Source: Glandiceps talaboti (Eukaryota > Hemichordata > Enteropneusta > Spengelidae). From it: DNA of 64,000 bases. Shown here in pieces: positions 29,240 to 41,114 of the stretch (position 1 is its first letter; each line of letters opens with the position of its first letter). The notes beneath the pieces were generated by a model. It was not told where the DNA came from. It worked only from the letters and a program-made list of their open reading frames with translations, and made no database searches. Both the position numbers and the translations under genes were made by a program. The stretch lies in the NCBI RefSeq assembly GCF_964340395.1, contig NC_135560.1, forward strand, positions 7,761,098-7,825,097. The letters are read 5' to 3'.

Positions 29240-30400
29240 GCAGTGTTCTCTATGGCTTATAGACAGCTTATTTCTTTTTTAGACAAATATTCACTGATTT
29301 ATTCACATCAATATGGTTTCAGGAAAAATTACTTGAAGAAGCTCTACAAAGAGTTGATGAAGTTGGTGTGGTGCTAGGCATTTATCTTGACTTATCTAAG
29401 GCTTTTGATACCATCGATCACACCAACCTTTTAGAAAAGGTAAGTCACTATGGATTTAGGGGTGTCCCTCTCAATTGGTTTAAAAAGTTATTTAACAATT
29501 TAGGAAACAGTATGTAATTTACACTTCTACTCTTAATGTTATTAGCCATGGAGTCCCACAGGGTTCCACTCTTGGACCTATTTTATTTTTACTTTAAAAC
29601 GACCTTCCTGATTAATTGTTCTTCATATTTTAAATCGAAGCTTTTTGCTGATGATTCTAACTTTTTCCACGCTTTTACGGACAATGTGAACATCAAAGAA
29701 ACAAATACTTAATTAAGTGATATAGTGATTTGGTCTTCTGCTAATAGGCTTACCATTAGTCAAGAAAAAACAAATTATCTTTTTATTTCTTCCCATCAAA
29801 AGTCTTTTCAAAGGTTGGGGAAAATTCAAATCAACACTAAAATTATAAAATGAGGTAGATCATGTTACACATTTAGGAATTGAGATCTAACTTGGAAGTA
29901 CCATATTAGAAACATCTGTGTTAAGACCAGTCGAAAAATTGGTCTCATCGCCAAACTTAGCCACTTTGTTTCAAAAAATATCTTGGTTTTACTGTACAAT
30001 TCACTTATTCTTCCCCAAATCTCATACTGTCTAGAGGTATGGGGCAGCAACTACCCGACATCTTTCCTGCCTGTTCACAAACTTTTGAAGAAATTAAAAT
30101 AGTTAGACTAAGTCTTATAACTTTTAGTCCGTTTCAGACACCAAGTGAACCTCTGTTTAGGCTCCTAAATATTTTGAATATATATGAACAATTTCAACAC
30201 CAAGTTGCATTATTTATAATGATTTCTTTTTAGGAAATTTACCTCATAGTTTCACAGACTATAAGTTCTCTTTCTATCATGGAGATAAGATTTGGAATAA
30301 GTTACCATATCCATTAAGATCTATGAATAGTAAAAACAAATTTAAGAATGCTCTCAGAAGGTATGTTACTAACTCAGTCTATCTTATGCAAATGCCCTAA
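29240..30400 (+). mobile_element. Dead LINE RT ORF, unit 1
   Basis: Ordered reverse-transcriptase blocks across several frames: [85 protein letters not shown] and FKNALRRYV. Stops and frameshifts interrupt it throughout. The 5' part of the element is missing. Family resembles CR1/Jockey-type non-LTR elements. Confidence 0.88.
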
Positions 30401-30910
30401 ATAAATGGGTAAATGTCCATGACACTACAAGTTGCACATACTTAAAATTCTACCATTGAACATTATTTTGCACACTGAAATGGGATTACATTGTAATCAT
30501 ACTGGTGTGAATGTTAAATTGTTCTACAATTCTCTTCAGTGAAGCTATTTACATAACCCCGACTCCACCCACGTTTAACAACTACATCAAACTAGAAAAT
30601 GCTAATATGATTAATTTTGTACCTGTGAACAAGCTTTAGAAGAGATACATTTATTTGAAATAAAGACCAAATGTTTCATTTTCAAAACTGCTTAAAGCTT
30701 TCAGTGATGAGTCAGACATCAACATTTTTGGTAGGTAGTTAGGTGTAGTATAAACATTACAGGTTGTATTAGGTAGGTTGCTTCAAACTACTTTTTGTTA
30801 TTGATTAATATTGTGTGCTAATAAATTACATGCTTCTTAATATATATTTTCATAGAAAAGTTGATCGATATAAGTACTTAAGGGGCGAGATCAATAGTTG
30901 AATGTCGGAT

Positions 30911-31207
30911 AAGGCATAACAAATAATTGTTTGTTTGCGGTTACCCGACTCCACTTAGCCTTTCAAAATTTATGAAATCTCACAAGAAATATAGTGGATG
31001 CGGAAACTGTCATCAACTTAAAAAGACAAAATAAAACTGTAATGGATCTATATCTGGTAGGAATAAATAAACAGAGAGACCATTAGGAAAATAATGGAAA
31101 AACATGAACTAAACACTCACACAGAAAAAAATATAATAAAATAAAACATCTACCTACCCCACCTATTTGAGTACATTCAGAACCACACAATTTTTTCTAT
31201 TAGGCCT
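30911..31207. mobile_element. MITE of the AGGCCT family, unit 1
   Basis: Relative of 4838-5150 with eroded ends (AAGGCATAAC ... TTAGGCCT). Confidence 0.65.
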
Positions 31208-31264
31208 AAGAGTAAGAAACTATTTTTTTATATAATTAGTTACGCCTCAGACCTCAGAAGTAGC

Positions 31265-31303
31265 CGCCCCCCCCCCCAAAAAAAAAAAAAAAAAAAAAAA
31301 AAA
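31265..31303. repeat. Poly-C then poly-A tract
   Basis: C-run directly followed by an A-run; lengths differ in units 2 (45310-45349) and 3 (58802-58827), as expected of slippage. Confidence 0.9.
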
Positions 31304-31939
31304 TTGCCAAAATTGAAAAGTAATTTCAAATCAGTAAGTATTGTTATGAATACAAAGCCGATTACAAATCTTTCGCGTGTTGACACTTTACTTGCCATGC
31401 ATTTATAAATGTACTATATTGAAAAATCTTCTATTTCTCAATTTGACATTTTTTATGTGACCGGAGGGTCACTGAATAACTGCGGCGAAGAGACGTGTTT
31501 CACTCTATAACAAGACTTTATTCACACTCAACGTGTAGACAATAGAAGACAAGAAAAACCTACAATGAGTATACAAAACGAAATACGAAAGTTTACACAA
31601 CTCAGAGCAGGTACGTGATAAGACGAACAACAATTCATTAAATAGGACTAATAAAAGTAACACAAATATAATGAATCATAACTAGTACATGAACTCTTAC
31701 TCCGTACGTTAGCTGAACCGAGAGAGACATTGAGTGACACTACCCACGGCAAGGCGCCCGTTCTGGAAGTGGCATGAATGGGGTGTGGCTCGCCTTATAA
31801 AGCTCATTTGAATGTTAAACAATCCAAACTGTGCTTACACCTGTCGAACACAGCAAGTGACCAATCGAGAGAAAGAGATAGAAATCTTGGCTCACATTTT
31901 TAAAGGAATATTTACATTTAGTGGTACAAACCAAACGGG

Positions 31940-32781
31940 TCGGACTTATCTCACAATTTGAGTAATTTTTTCCGAAATCTATTCTTCTGTTACTATACAA
32001 CTCATTAATCCTTCCACACATAAGCTACTGTATTGAAATATGGTGAAATACGTTCACTTCTTTCCTGGAGCCGTACGTTATATTTATTACAAAAGAAAAT
32101 TACCCTTCTAAATACGTTCTCACACTTTCGTGCCCATACCTATCCTTTATTTGAGCAGCTAGGTATTTTACCCATTCACAAACTTTAATTTGTAGATTTC
32201 ACGCCTACCTTTTTACTTTTTACTTACTAAATAATCAATTTGCGCACGATATAGACCATAATCTAGATGCAGTTCCCCATTCCTATCCTAACCGTGTTAC
32301 TACTCATGATATAGGCGGTAATCTAGATACAGTTCACCATTCCTATCCTAACCGTTTTGCTACATATGACAATTTTTACACAGTGCCTAAAGTTAACCTG
32401 ACACAAAGCAAATACAATGGAACTCACTACCGAAATGCATCAAATACATAATTCGTATCGTAGAGACAGTTTCAAAGCAACTTTAAACGTTCACCTCAAT
32501 AACTCGTATGATCTTCAACCTGGTATCGATTTTAAATGTTTTTGTAAAATGTAAATACGTGTAAATACTGTGCATTCTGTAAATACTATACATTCATTAT
32601 TATATAATATTAATTAGTTTATTTATTTCTACTTTTGTTAACATAATTTCTTTACATTCTTCTCTTTCTATTTATTGTGCAGTGACACACTTGTGTTTTT
32701 TCTTTAATATTTTACTTTACCAGGGCCACAGACTCGACTAGTTCAGATCGAACTCATTCTGTGGTCCTCACCAGGTGCATT
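31940..32781 (+). mobile_element. Second LINE: RT-ORF tail plus 3' UTR, unit 1
   Basis: Frames give LLLYNSLILPHISYCIEIW, FSHFRAHTYPLFEQLGILPI and YRRDSFKATLNVHLNN, the usual end of a CR1-like RT ORF, with stops. A 60-bp internal tandem repeat lies at about 32247-32365 (ATCTAGATGCAGTTCCCCAT / ATCTAGATACAGTTCACCAT). The 3' UTR contains CCAGGGCCACAGACTCGA and TGTGGTCCTCACCAGGTGCA. Confidence 0.75.
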
Positions 32782-32959
32782 TAAAGGAAATTATCACGGT
32801 AATGCACCTGGTGAGGACCACAGAATGAGTTCGATCTGAACTAGTCGAGTCTGTGGCCCTGGTAAAGTAAAATATTAAAGGAAAAAACACAAGTGTGTCA
32901 CTGCACAATAAATAGAAAGAGAAGAATGTAAAGAAATTATATTAACAAAAGTAGAAATA
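32624..32959. repeat. Long near-perfect palindrome upstream of gene 2
   Basis: Arms 32624-32781 and 32801-32959 are reverse complements with very few mismatches, around a 19-bp spacer. The left arm is the LINE 3' end; the right arm is a 5'-truncated inverted copy of it. The palindrome ends about 580 bp before the ATG of gene 2. Confidence 0.95.
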
Positions 32960-33390
32960 TATATATACACTTTATTCTTGTGAATAAATCAAATTGAAAT
33001 CAATATTCATGATTCCCAAGAGCATAATTGACTGGCTATTTATCTGAAGGAAATAAGCGCTTAAGAATCGTAAATATTCAGTGTGCATCAAATGAATATT
33101 TATGTATGCTAAGACCCATAATGCAACGGTGTATCACGGAAAGAACAATTAGCGGTGCAACAGAGTTTCAATTTGGTGTTTCTTTGCAACTGGGCGATAA
33201 TTGTGTGATTTGAAATTATGAAATTACTGTCCACAAAAAATGAAAATGTCCTTTCTTTCCTAGAGACTAGACGTTCCCTTTAATAAGGGTCCACTCATTT
33301 CCATATACACGTTACCACACTATCATTATACATGTTACCACACGACGAGCATAACTCAAGGTTATGAACACAAAAGGCTGGTAAGCATAA

Positions 33391-33541
33391 TTAATTAGTG
33401 CGGCCACGTTGACTTAAAAAGCCACACCTCACACATCTCGAGCTCAGAACAACGTTCGAGCAACTCTTTGGCGACGTCTAACAGTCACCCCTGCAAATTC
33501 ATAACTCGGCATTTCTCGCTACAGTTCTATAAGTATACAGT
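33391..33541 (+). promoter_or_regulatory. Promoter/5' UTR of calmodulin-like gene 2
   Basis: Same block as upstream of gene 1; the TATA-like word reads CTTAAAAAG (33413). 5' UTR ends TATACAGT before ATG. Confidence 0.6.
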
Positions 33542-36500
33542 ATGGTGAGTAACTTTTTTCCTAACTGAATCTGATTATTTCGCGTCCCCACTCTAGATCA
33601 TCTTCACTAATACCTAATTTATCTAGAATACATTATAGTGGATACTAACATAATAAACTGTAAATTACAGTAATTACAAGGGGGAAGGCCGGGGGCAACC
33701 AGGGTTGGATTGTTGCGTAAAAAGTGACTCTCTTCCGACTCCATCATGCGAAAAAGTGGCCCGCCTTCAAATTTCTTTCTCTAAAAACATGACCCTCGCT
33801 CTCCCTGTGTTAAAGTAGTTCAAAATGTGGGTTAAAATACTGTCAGAAATGTAAAAGGACTTAAGTTGTAGCGTTATTGGTAAGAATTTGATCCCACGGC
33901 TGCCACCAATTTTAAAGTTTTTAAAGGCATTGGGTTATTTCCCATTTCTACCGTCATGTGGATGTGTGTGAATTTAAGGCACTACATTAATAAATACTTG
34001 TGTTTGGATCTCATTGGCTGAGCTGAAGACCATAACTAATGATTATTAGTAGATTGGCACACTCCCGGCTTTGTCGGGACTGAGGTCATGTTCTCCATAA
34101 CATTGTCCATAGTATCTTACAAAATGTTCCGCTTTACACCTGTGAGACCCACTCTCCTTCTCATATACACGCCACGGCTGGCAATTTATTCATTACATTG
34201 ATTGTCGGCAGCAATTTATTTGATATAGGCTGATATCATGAGTACCTAACCCTAACCCTAACCGTAGCAGCAATGGGATTTGGAAGTGGTGGCAGCGATG
34301 GGATGACAAAAAAAACAAGAAAATGCAATGTTAGGCAATGCAATGGTCAAAGTAAAATATGTCCCGCCCCTTAATCCCACTTCTAAAATACTCCCCGATA
34401 GCTCATTTGTAAAAAGGGACCCCCTAATGCACACTCTCTGTAAATACTGAAGGCTCCCTAACCCGGAGTGTAGAATTCACAAAGAGACTGAAAATAAAGG
34501 TGTTCTGTATATTCATGTTTACCTCTTCTGTGAGTTTATGGGCGAGGTGTCAGCGTACTGCCAGTATCAAAATTCTGCGTTAGAGGAATTTTAGCATTTG
34601 ATTCGGGTTAAACCAGGGGCATGAGGCAACAATTCTGGTGAAACCCAAAAATGATAATGATATCCAGATAATAAAGGCCCAAGTTAGCTATGAGTCACAT
34701 TTACATACTTACTTCTTTATTTGTAGTTTATTTTAATAAACTCATTATACACGTCTACACATATTTGTTATTTTGGGTATACATGTACTTGTACACTTTC
34801 CGGTCTTTTAAAAAATGAAACATTTTTAACAATCGCAGAAAAAGTTTATATAAATATGGAAGACTCCAAAAAAGAATAAAGGAAAAGAAACTATATGGAT
34901 AGATTTTGTCTGTAATGATTTAATGGAACATGATCATGGTGCATGCAAAATCGACGCTTAGTTCGCTCGCAACAGCTGACGCTTCGATGCGTGACGCGCT
35001 GCTTGCCGTGCTCGAGCTCGACGCATTCCTTGCTTAAACTTGTAATACAGAGGGGTAGGACACGACATCGAATAAACCAATCAGGACGCTTCAATTCGAA
35101 CATGTGACCCATGAATTTTCGCTCGAAGCTCGATACCACCTGCTGCCCTCTTGTGGTGAGGTATATATTTCGCATGTTTCAGTACATTGTGGCGTTTGCG
35201 GGACAGTAAAACAGATTGCCGAAACAGCATATTATATGAACTGAAGCTCCGAAACGGTGCGTCTTTTGCGAGGGATATAAACAAAAACACAATTGATAAT
35301 ATCTTGGTTTAATCAATATTTGATGCCGTAGAGTTACGGTAGGCTCGAACACACAGTCGATTCCGGTCTATATTATTTTCATAAAATTACGTAAAAATAA
35401 TCATTAAACATTAGTCGTCATATCTGTGTCTCTTCAAAATATACCTTTGAATGAAAGAGAAAACGTGACAAGATCATTTGACTGCGTAAACAAATACTCG
35501 TAAGTTTGCCCGAAACAGAAAGCGTCCGTGAACGAGGGCGATGTGGTTTCAATCTTACGACGAAAAAGAACACCGGAGTGTCCTACCCTTCCTTTTTTAG
35601 CAATTGAGCAAATTGAGCAAATTGAGCAAATGTCGAGCTCGTGCATATGGAATTTTCAACATCCAGTACTTTTATGGACGGTTGCAAAGATTCGAATCAT
35701 TCGAGCTCGCGATCGCGAGCTCGCGACAAGACAGATAATTTATATGACCGTTGGGGGCGCTACACAATCGGTACACTCCACACACGTTAGACGAGACATG
35801 CATTACGCATGTTACGTCCCCAGTCCGCCGTATTCTATTTATATTTCAGCGCGTTTCAAGTTACTGTATGTATTTTTCTGTGTATTTTAATTAGATATTA
35901 ATTATTGATTCAAGATAATGAAGTAATTATAAACTTGACGGAACTTTTTGATATTGTCTTTATTCATGTTATTCAATTGTTGATAGACACCAGAATTGTT
36001 GCCTCATGCCCTTGGTTAAACGTCGGAACGAAAAAAAAGCACGAAAACAGACGAAAAAGCCCTCAAAATCACATCAAACGCTACAATTATGGCAGCAACA
36101 ACCTCTTACTGTCATGATACTATTAAACATTTTCTCTCTCTCAATATTTCAGCCGTGTAGTCACTTTTTGCATTCGTGTTGGTGCTGTCATGTAAAGCTT
36201 GGAAATTATTGTCCAATCTGGTCTGAATAACCTTAATATTGTCTTATAAGTGTCAAAAAAAACCAGAGCTTCTAGGACCGGATATATTTACCCTGTGCAG
36301 TCGGTGACTAGTACGATGCCGTCTTATAAAGTATTTAGTCATTCGAAAAGCAGTCCACTCGTGCACTCTGGGTCACGATCAAATACCTGTAATGTAAATA
36401 ACATATTTGGGGAGGGGGTGTCATCATGTTTTAGAATTAAGTAATAAGGGGAGGGGGTCCGCCTGTTTTCGGTTTTACAGAGGGGGTGTCAGCGCCTTTT

Positions 36501-39500
36501 CTTTGGCCCGATGGAAAAAACACCGAACCCCAAGGCAGGAGAAATTGAGAAGGACCTAAGATCGATATAAAGCTGTCAATTCTCGGAAAATATAAACAAA
36601 TCTCTCGTTTTCATTTTCTCTCTTTCCTTTCTTCTACAAATAGGCAGATCAACTATCCCAGGGAAAGGTCAATAGTAAGTATAATATACCCCTCTCATCA
36701 CATCATGATGTACTTTAAATGATTTGATCTAGCTTGCATTAGTTGTATTCGTTGCTTTTACAACGTAATAGTATTAATATTGGACTTGGAGTCGAGGGTG
36801 TGAGCACAGTTTGGATCGATTTGACTTGATATTAGTAGTATGTGACTTGAGGGTGTGAGTACAGTTTGGGTCGATTTTAAAGTGACACTTTTTTTCCTGT
36901 GCACAAGGTGATAAGTTGGCTAATACCTCTTTTAGTGGTCTGTGCTAATACTAAAACATTACTAAAACTCATCTAGGAATTCACGCATGCGCATTAAACT
37001 TTTACTTTTTTAAGTGATTACAATTATGGACTGTGTTAGCACAGTTCGGATCGATTGTGGAACGACATATTAAAGTATACGAAACGTGATGAGGTGGCTA
37101 GAATCCCAAATACATAATTTTTTCTTATATATTTTTAATACATAGGAAAGTTTATTCGCAATAACCATCTGCTAGGCAAAATCTTTTCTCACAATATTTT
37201 TTTACAATACCATTTCCTTCTTCTAACTCCCTACGTTTCGTGTACAAGAACAACATGTTTCAATCAATTTTTTATAATGACAATATGCCACTGACGTTAT
37301 GCCATCATCCAGTAAATGTCTTTTATCATCAAAACAACTCAATGACATTTTGTTAATTTTCATAACTGCCTAACTAATGGTTCATACTCCTAATTGCATC
37401 TGTTTACTATTACATATTGTATCATGGTTTTTTGATAACATTCTTTTTAATATTTATGTCATTCCAAAATCGATCCAAAACTGTGCTAACACTGTCTGTG
37501 ATCATTTAAATAAATACAAGTTTAATGCGCATGCGTGAATTCCTAGATGAGTTTTGGTGTTGGGGTTCAAGGGATATTATAACACCTCATCCCCTTTTGT
37601 ACAGAGAAAAAATGTCGTTTTAAAATCGATCCAACCTATGTTCACACATATTAATTTTATTGTTATGCAAATTTATGCTAATGAAACGAAATGAAAGTTA
37701 CTTTTTTGATGGGAACGGTATTAAACTATTATGATCAGTGTACAAAAACTTACGTAACCTAGCTACTCACTGTATCTGTGACTCTGCTACACTCGTTTAC
37801 CATCCACAAGGGTATCAGAGTCACGGATGATTCACGTACGACACTAGAAGCTTTTTGTAAAACTGTCTCGTTTATGGAACATCTTCAAAATCATGGTAGT
37901 TGGGTTTTGTTTGATTGTTTGTTTGTTTATTTATTTATTTATTTGCATTTATATGTTTAATTACCAATAAAATGTAAACATACTTAACCATGTGTAGTGT
38001 AGTGTAGTGTAGTGTAGTGTAGTGTAGTACAGTACAGTTCTTTCTTTTTAATATTTATGTCATTCCAAAATCGATCCAAAACTGTGCTAACACTGTCTGT
38101 GATCATTTAAATAAATACAAGTTTAATGCGCATGCGTGAATTCCTAGATGAGTTTTGGTGTTGGGGTTCAAGGGATATTATAACACCTCATCCCCTTTTG
38201 TACAGAGAAAAAATGTCGTTTTAAAATAGATCCAACCTATGTTCACACATATTAATTGTATTGTTATGCAAATTTATGCTAATGAAACGAAATGAAAGTT
38301 ACTTTTTTGATGGGAACGGTATTAAACTATTATGATCAGTGTACAAAAACTTACGTAACCTAGCTACTCACTGTATCTGTGACTCTGCTACACTCGTTTA
38401 CCATCCACAAGGGTATCAGAGTCACGGATGATTCACGTACGACACTAGAAGCTTTTTGTAAAACTGTCTCGTTTATGGAACATCTTCAAAATCATGGTAG
38501 TTGGGTTTTGTTTGTTTGTTTGTTTGTTTATTTATTTATTTGCATTTATATGTTTAATTACCAATAAAATGTAAACATACTTAATCATGTGTAGTGTAGT
38601 GTAGTGTAGTGTAGTACAGTACAGTATAGTATACAGTTCAGTGAAGTACAGTACAGAACAGTACAGTACAGAACAGTACAGTACAGTATATTTTATTTTA
38701 TAAAACAATGTATGAGATAAACATAATCTATGACAAATAAAAAAAATACAACTACAACAAAATAAAGTGTAACCTGAATAATAGGGAAATATGATTAGGA
38801 TTTAGGATATGATTGTGTATGTGACACTGTACTCACAAATTGTGCATTGATCGGTTAAACATTGTGTCATTATGGTCACAGTGAGGTTAAATGATTGTTA
38901 ATGTCTGAATTGTATTAACAGGATTGAAAGCATCATTTGACAAGTTCGACGTAGATGGAAATGGAAAGATTGACTCAAAAGAATTGGGAAATGTTTTGAG
39001 GTCACTTGGTCAGAATCCGAGCGAAGCTGATGTGGAAGAATTAATAAAGAAGCTTGATACTGATGGTGAGAACTCAAAAAATCTATTATATATTGTTCCT
39101 TATTTCCTTTGATCCGTCTCAACTGTTTGTGTCTGCCTGTGAGTATATGTGTATGTATATGTGTACCGTATGTATCACAGTATTTATGTGCAATGCATGA
39201 ATGCAGTGTGTATGCACAAAATGTCTTTCTTTAATACCAGTAATAATGTTGGGTTCTTATAGCATATCCCAGGGAGCATACAATCCATTGCAGCCATTTC
39301 AGCGCATAGGATTAAAGCCTTCAAATTGCAACCTACATCCGACCAGGTGGTACAGCTGGGTTGACTGAAGCACAGTCGTGGTTCAAATCTTGCCCAAGGA
39401 CTTTAGCCACTCAGAAACAGGCAGCGTCAGGGCTCGAACCAAGCCGGTCACTCTAACCATTCACCCATCTAATATGGTTGTTGCTAGGTTTCACAAATCA

Positions 39501-41114
39501 ACAATATGTTAATAAACTGATCAATATGTGTGGAATTTCATGTAAAATGTTTCTTTTACATTGTTTTCATGGCAAGTTTTATAAACTGCACTGAAATCAT
39601 AAACACATTACACTGAGTATAAATAGTGTGCAAAATTGTAGGTCATTTTCTGTATGCGACTACGTTTACAAAAACGTTTATTTCTCAACTTTAACAGGAA
39701 GTGGGACAGTGGAATTTGAAGAATTCATAACAGTTTTAACACCAATTGTGAAAGTTCCACAGTGCAAAGAAGATGTTCGTGAAGCATTCAAAGTCTTTGA
39801 TGTTGATGGTAGTGGCTATATCACAGCTAACGAGTTTCGTCATGTCATGTACACTCTTCTTGGTAGACCATTGTCAGACGAAAGACTTGAGAAGAGGATG
39901 ACAATGACGGACAAAGATGGCGATGGGAAAATTCAATACGAAGGTACGTAATGCCCAGATCACATACTTACTCTTGAAAGTTTTGGCTGCTTGATCTGAT
40001 TTGGTGATACATGCCATAGCTTTCATTATTTTCTCACTTTTCATTCACCAATAGAGCATCTTTGTGTTCTGGTTCTGCCTTGTTGCTAGAATCCTCGCTG
40101 CAGTAACAGGTTTGTGTAAAGCTCTCGAAAATGATTGGAAGGCATAAGTAACTTCATGTTAACTTTCTTATTAGCTTCAACAGCGAAGCCGAGGGGGTTA
40201 CTATGTTGGGTCCAATGTGTCGGTCGGTCCGTATGACCGTCCATCCGTATGTGTCCACCCGTATGTGTCCACCTCTATCTCAAATATGCATGGGCCCATT
40301 TCAATCAAACTTTCAGTAAACATCAAATAATATCCTGTGCATATGCACGTTAATTTGTTGTTTTGATATAGGCAAATTTGACCGAATGGCAGCCATATTT
40401 GTAGTTAAAAATCAATATTTGTTGCATAACCCAAAAACTGTAATACACAGACACTCCATTCAAGTGTCTACCCTCATATTATCAGATGCAAGCTATCTTT
40501 GGGGACTCTGATTTTTTCCTTCAGGGTCAATTTTCAAAATCAAGCCAATTCCTGCCTTTCACAAACAATACTGTACTATTTACATATTGCCAATTTCTTT
40601 TAAACCATATTTACAGGTACTGAAAAGAATTATACACAAGCATTATGTTTGGTGCTAATGTCACTTTTATTTTATTACAGAATGGCAGCCATATTTGTAG
40701 TTAAAAATCATTATTTACTGCATAACTCAAAAACTAATACATAGAGACGCCATTCACGTTTCTAGCCCAATGTTATCAGAGGGAAACTATCTTTTGAGAC
40801 CTTGACCTTCAGGATCAATTATCAAAATCAAGCCAATTCCTGCCTATCACAGACATATTCTAGTGTTTACATATTGCCAATTTCTTTTAAATCGTGTTTA
40901 CAAGTAGTATTGAAGAAAAGGAGTATACACAAGAATTGTTTGGTCTGTCTATGTTCATTTTTTCTGCCCTTTTGTCTGGATGTATGTATGCTACGTATCT
41001 AATTTAAAGTCATAAGTCAATTGTAATATTGTATCATTCATAACAACAATTTTTCTTTACCTTCTTTTCACAGAATTCGTACAGGTGTTTTATTCAAATG
41101 TCAAGAAAGACTAA
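33542..41114 (+). CDS. Calmodulin-like four-EF-hand protein, gene 2 (154 aa)
   Basis: Exons: 33542-33544 (ATG only), 36644-36674, 38922-39065, 39698-39943, 41074-41114 (TAA). Protein starts MADQLSQGKVNRLKASFDKF. The four loops are DVDGNGKIDSKE, DTDGSGTVEFEE, DVDGSGYITANE and DKDGDGKIQYEE, all canonical. Relative to gene 1 and calmodulin it has one extra residue after loop 3 (RHVMYTLLGRPL versus RHVHALLGTPL), keeps Met at the position equivalent to 109, and ends EEFVQVFYSNVKKD with Phe at the 141 position. A SINE (39241-39470) lies in intron 3, a 1.4-kb TIR element in intron 1 and a 601-bp tandem duplication in intron 2. Confidence 0.93.
34614..36014. mobile_element. 1,401-bp TIR transposon (non-autonomous) in gene 2 intron 1
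   Basis: The ends are inverted repeats of about 27 bp (CAGGGGCATGAGGCAACAAT.. left; ..TTGCCTCATGCCCTTG right, one mismatch), flanked by GTTAAAC at 34607-34613 and 36015-36021. Units 1 and 4 have the unoccupied GTTAAAC once (23232-23238, 62211-62217), proving insertion. Target duplication of 7 (or 8) bp and CAGGGG ends suggest the hAT group. No transposase ORF. The interior is CpG-richer than its surroundings and holds a 22-bp perfect palindrome at 35702-35723. Confidence 0.9.
36798..37649. repeat. Imperfect long inverted repeat in gene 2 intron 2
   Basis: Left part (to about 37080) and right part (about 37441-37649) are inverted copies sharing GTTAGCACAGTTCGGATCGA/TCGATCCAAAACTGTGCTAA and TAGGAATTCACGCATGCGCA/TGCGCATGCGTGAATTCCTA. 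Unit 1 and unit 4 retain only one arm (24170-24300; 63160-63300). Possibly a transposon or an inverted duplication. Confidence 0.75.
37441..38642. repeat. 601-bp tandem duplication in gene 2 intron 2
   Basis: 37441-38041 and 38042-38642 read nearly the same, from TTCTTTTTAATATTTATGTC to the GTAGT/ACAGT tract where the join lies. Unit 3 has one copy only (51511-52110 region). Confidence 0.93.
39241..39470 (-). mobile_element. tRNA-derived SINE in gene 2 intron 3
   Basis: The reverse complement begins near GATGGGTGAATGGTTAGAGT with an A-box-like TGGTTAGAGTG and a B-box GGTTCGAGCCC. It ends with CAATGGATTGTATGCTCCCT, TATAAGAACCCAACATTATTA. Unit 1 lacks it at the matching point (TGAATACTGATATGGTTG). 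Confidence 0.8.

Noticed and set aside
35528-35890. 120-codon frame repeated identically at 49598-49960
   Set aside because: It lies inside the non-autonomous TIR transposon and is identical only because the unit was duplicated; no transposase motif seen.
37778-37960. 60-codon frame repeated at 38379 and 51849
   Set aside because: Part of duplicated intron-2 sequence; ends in (TTTG)n/(TTTA)n simple repeats and has no homology.
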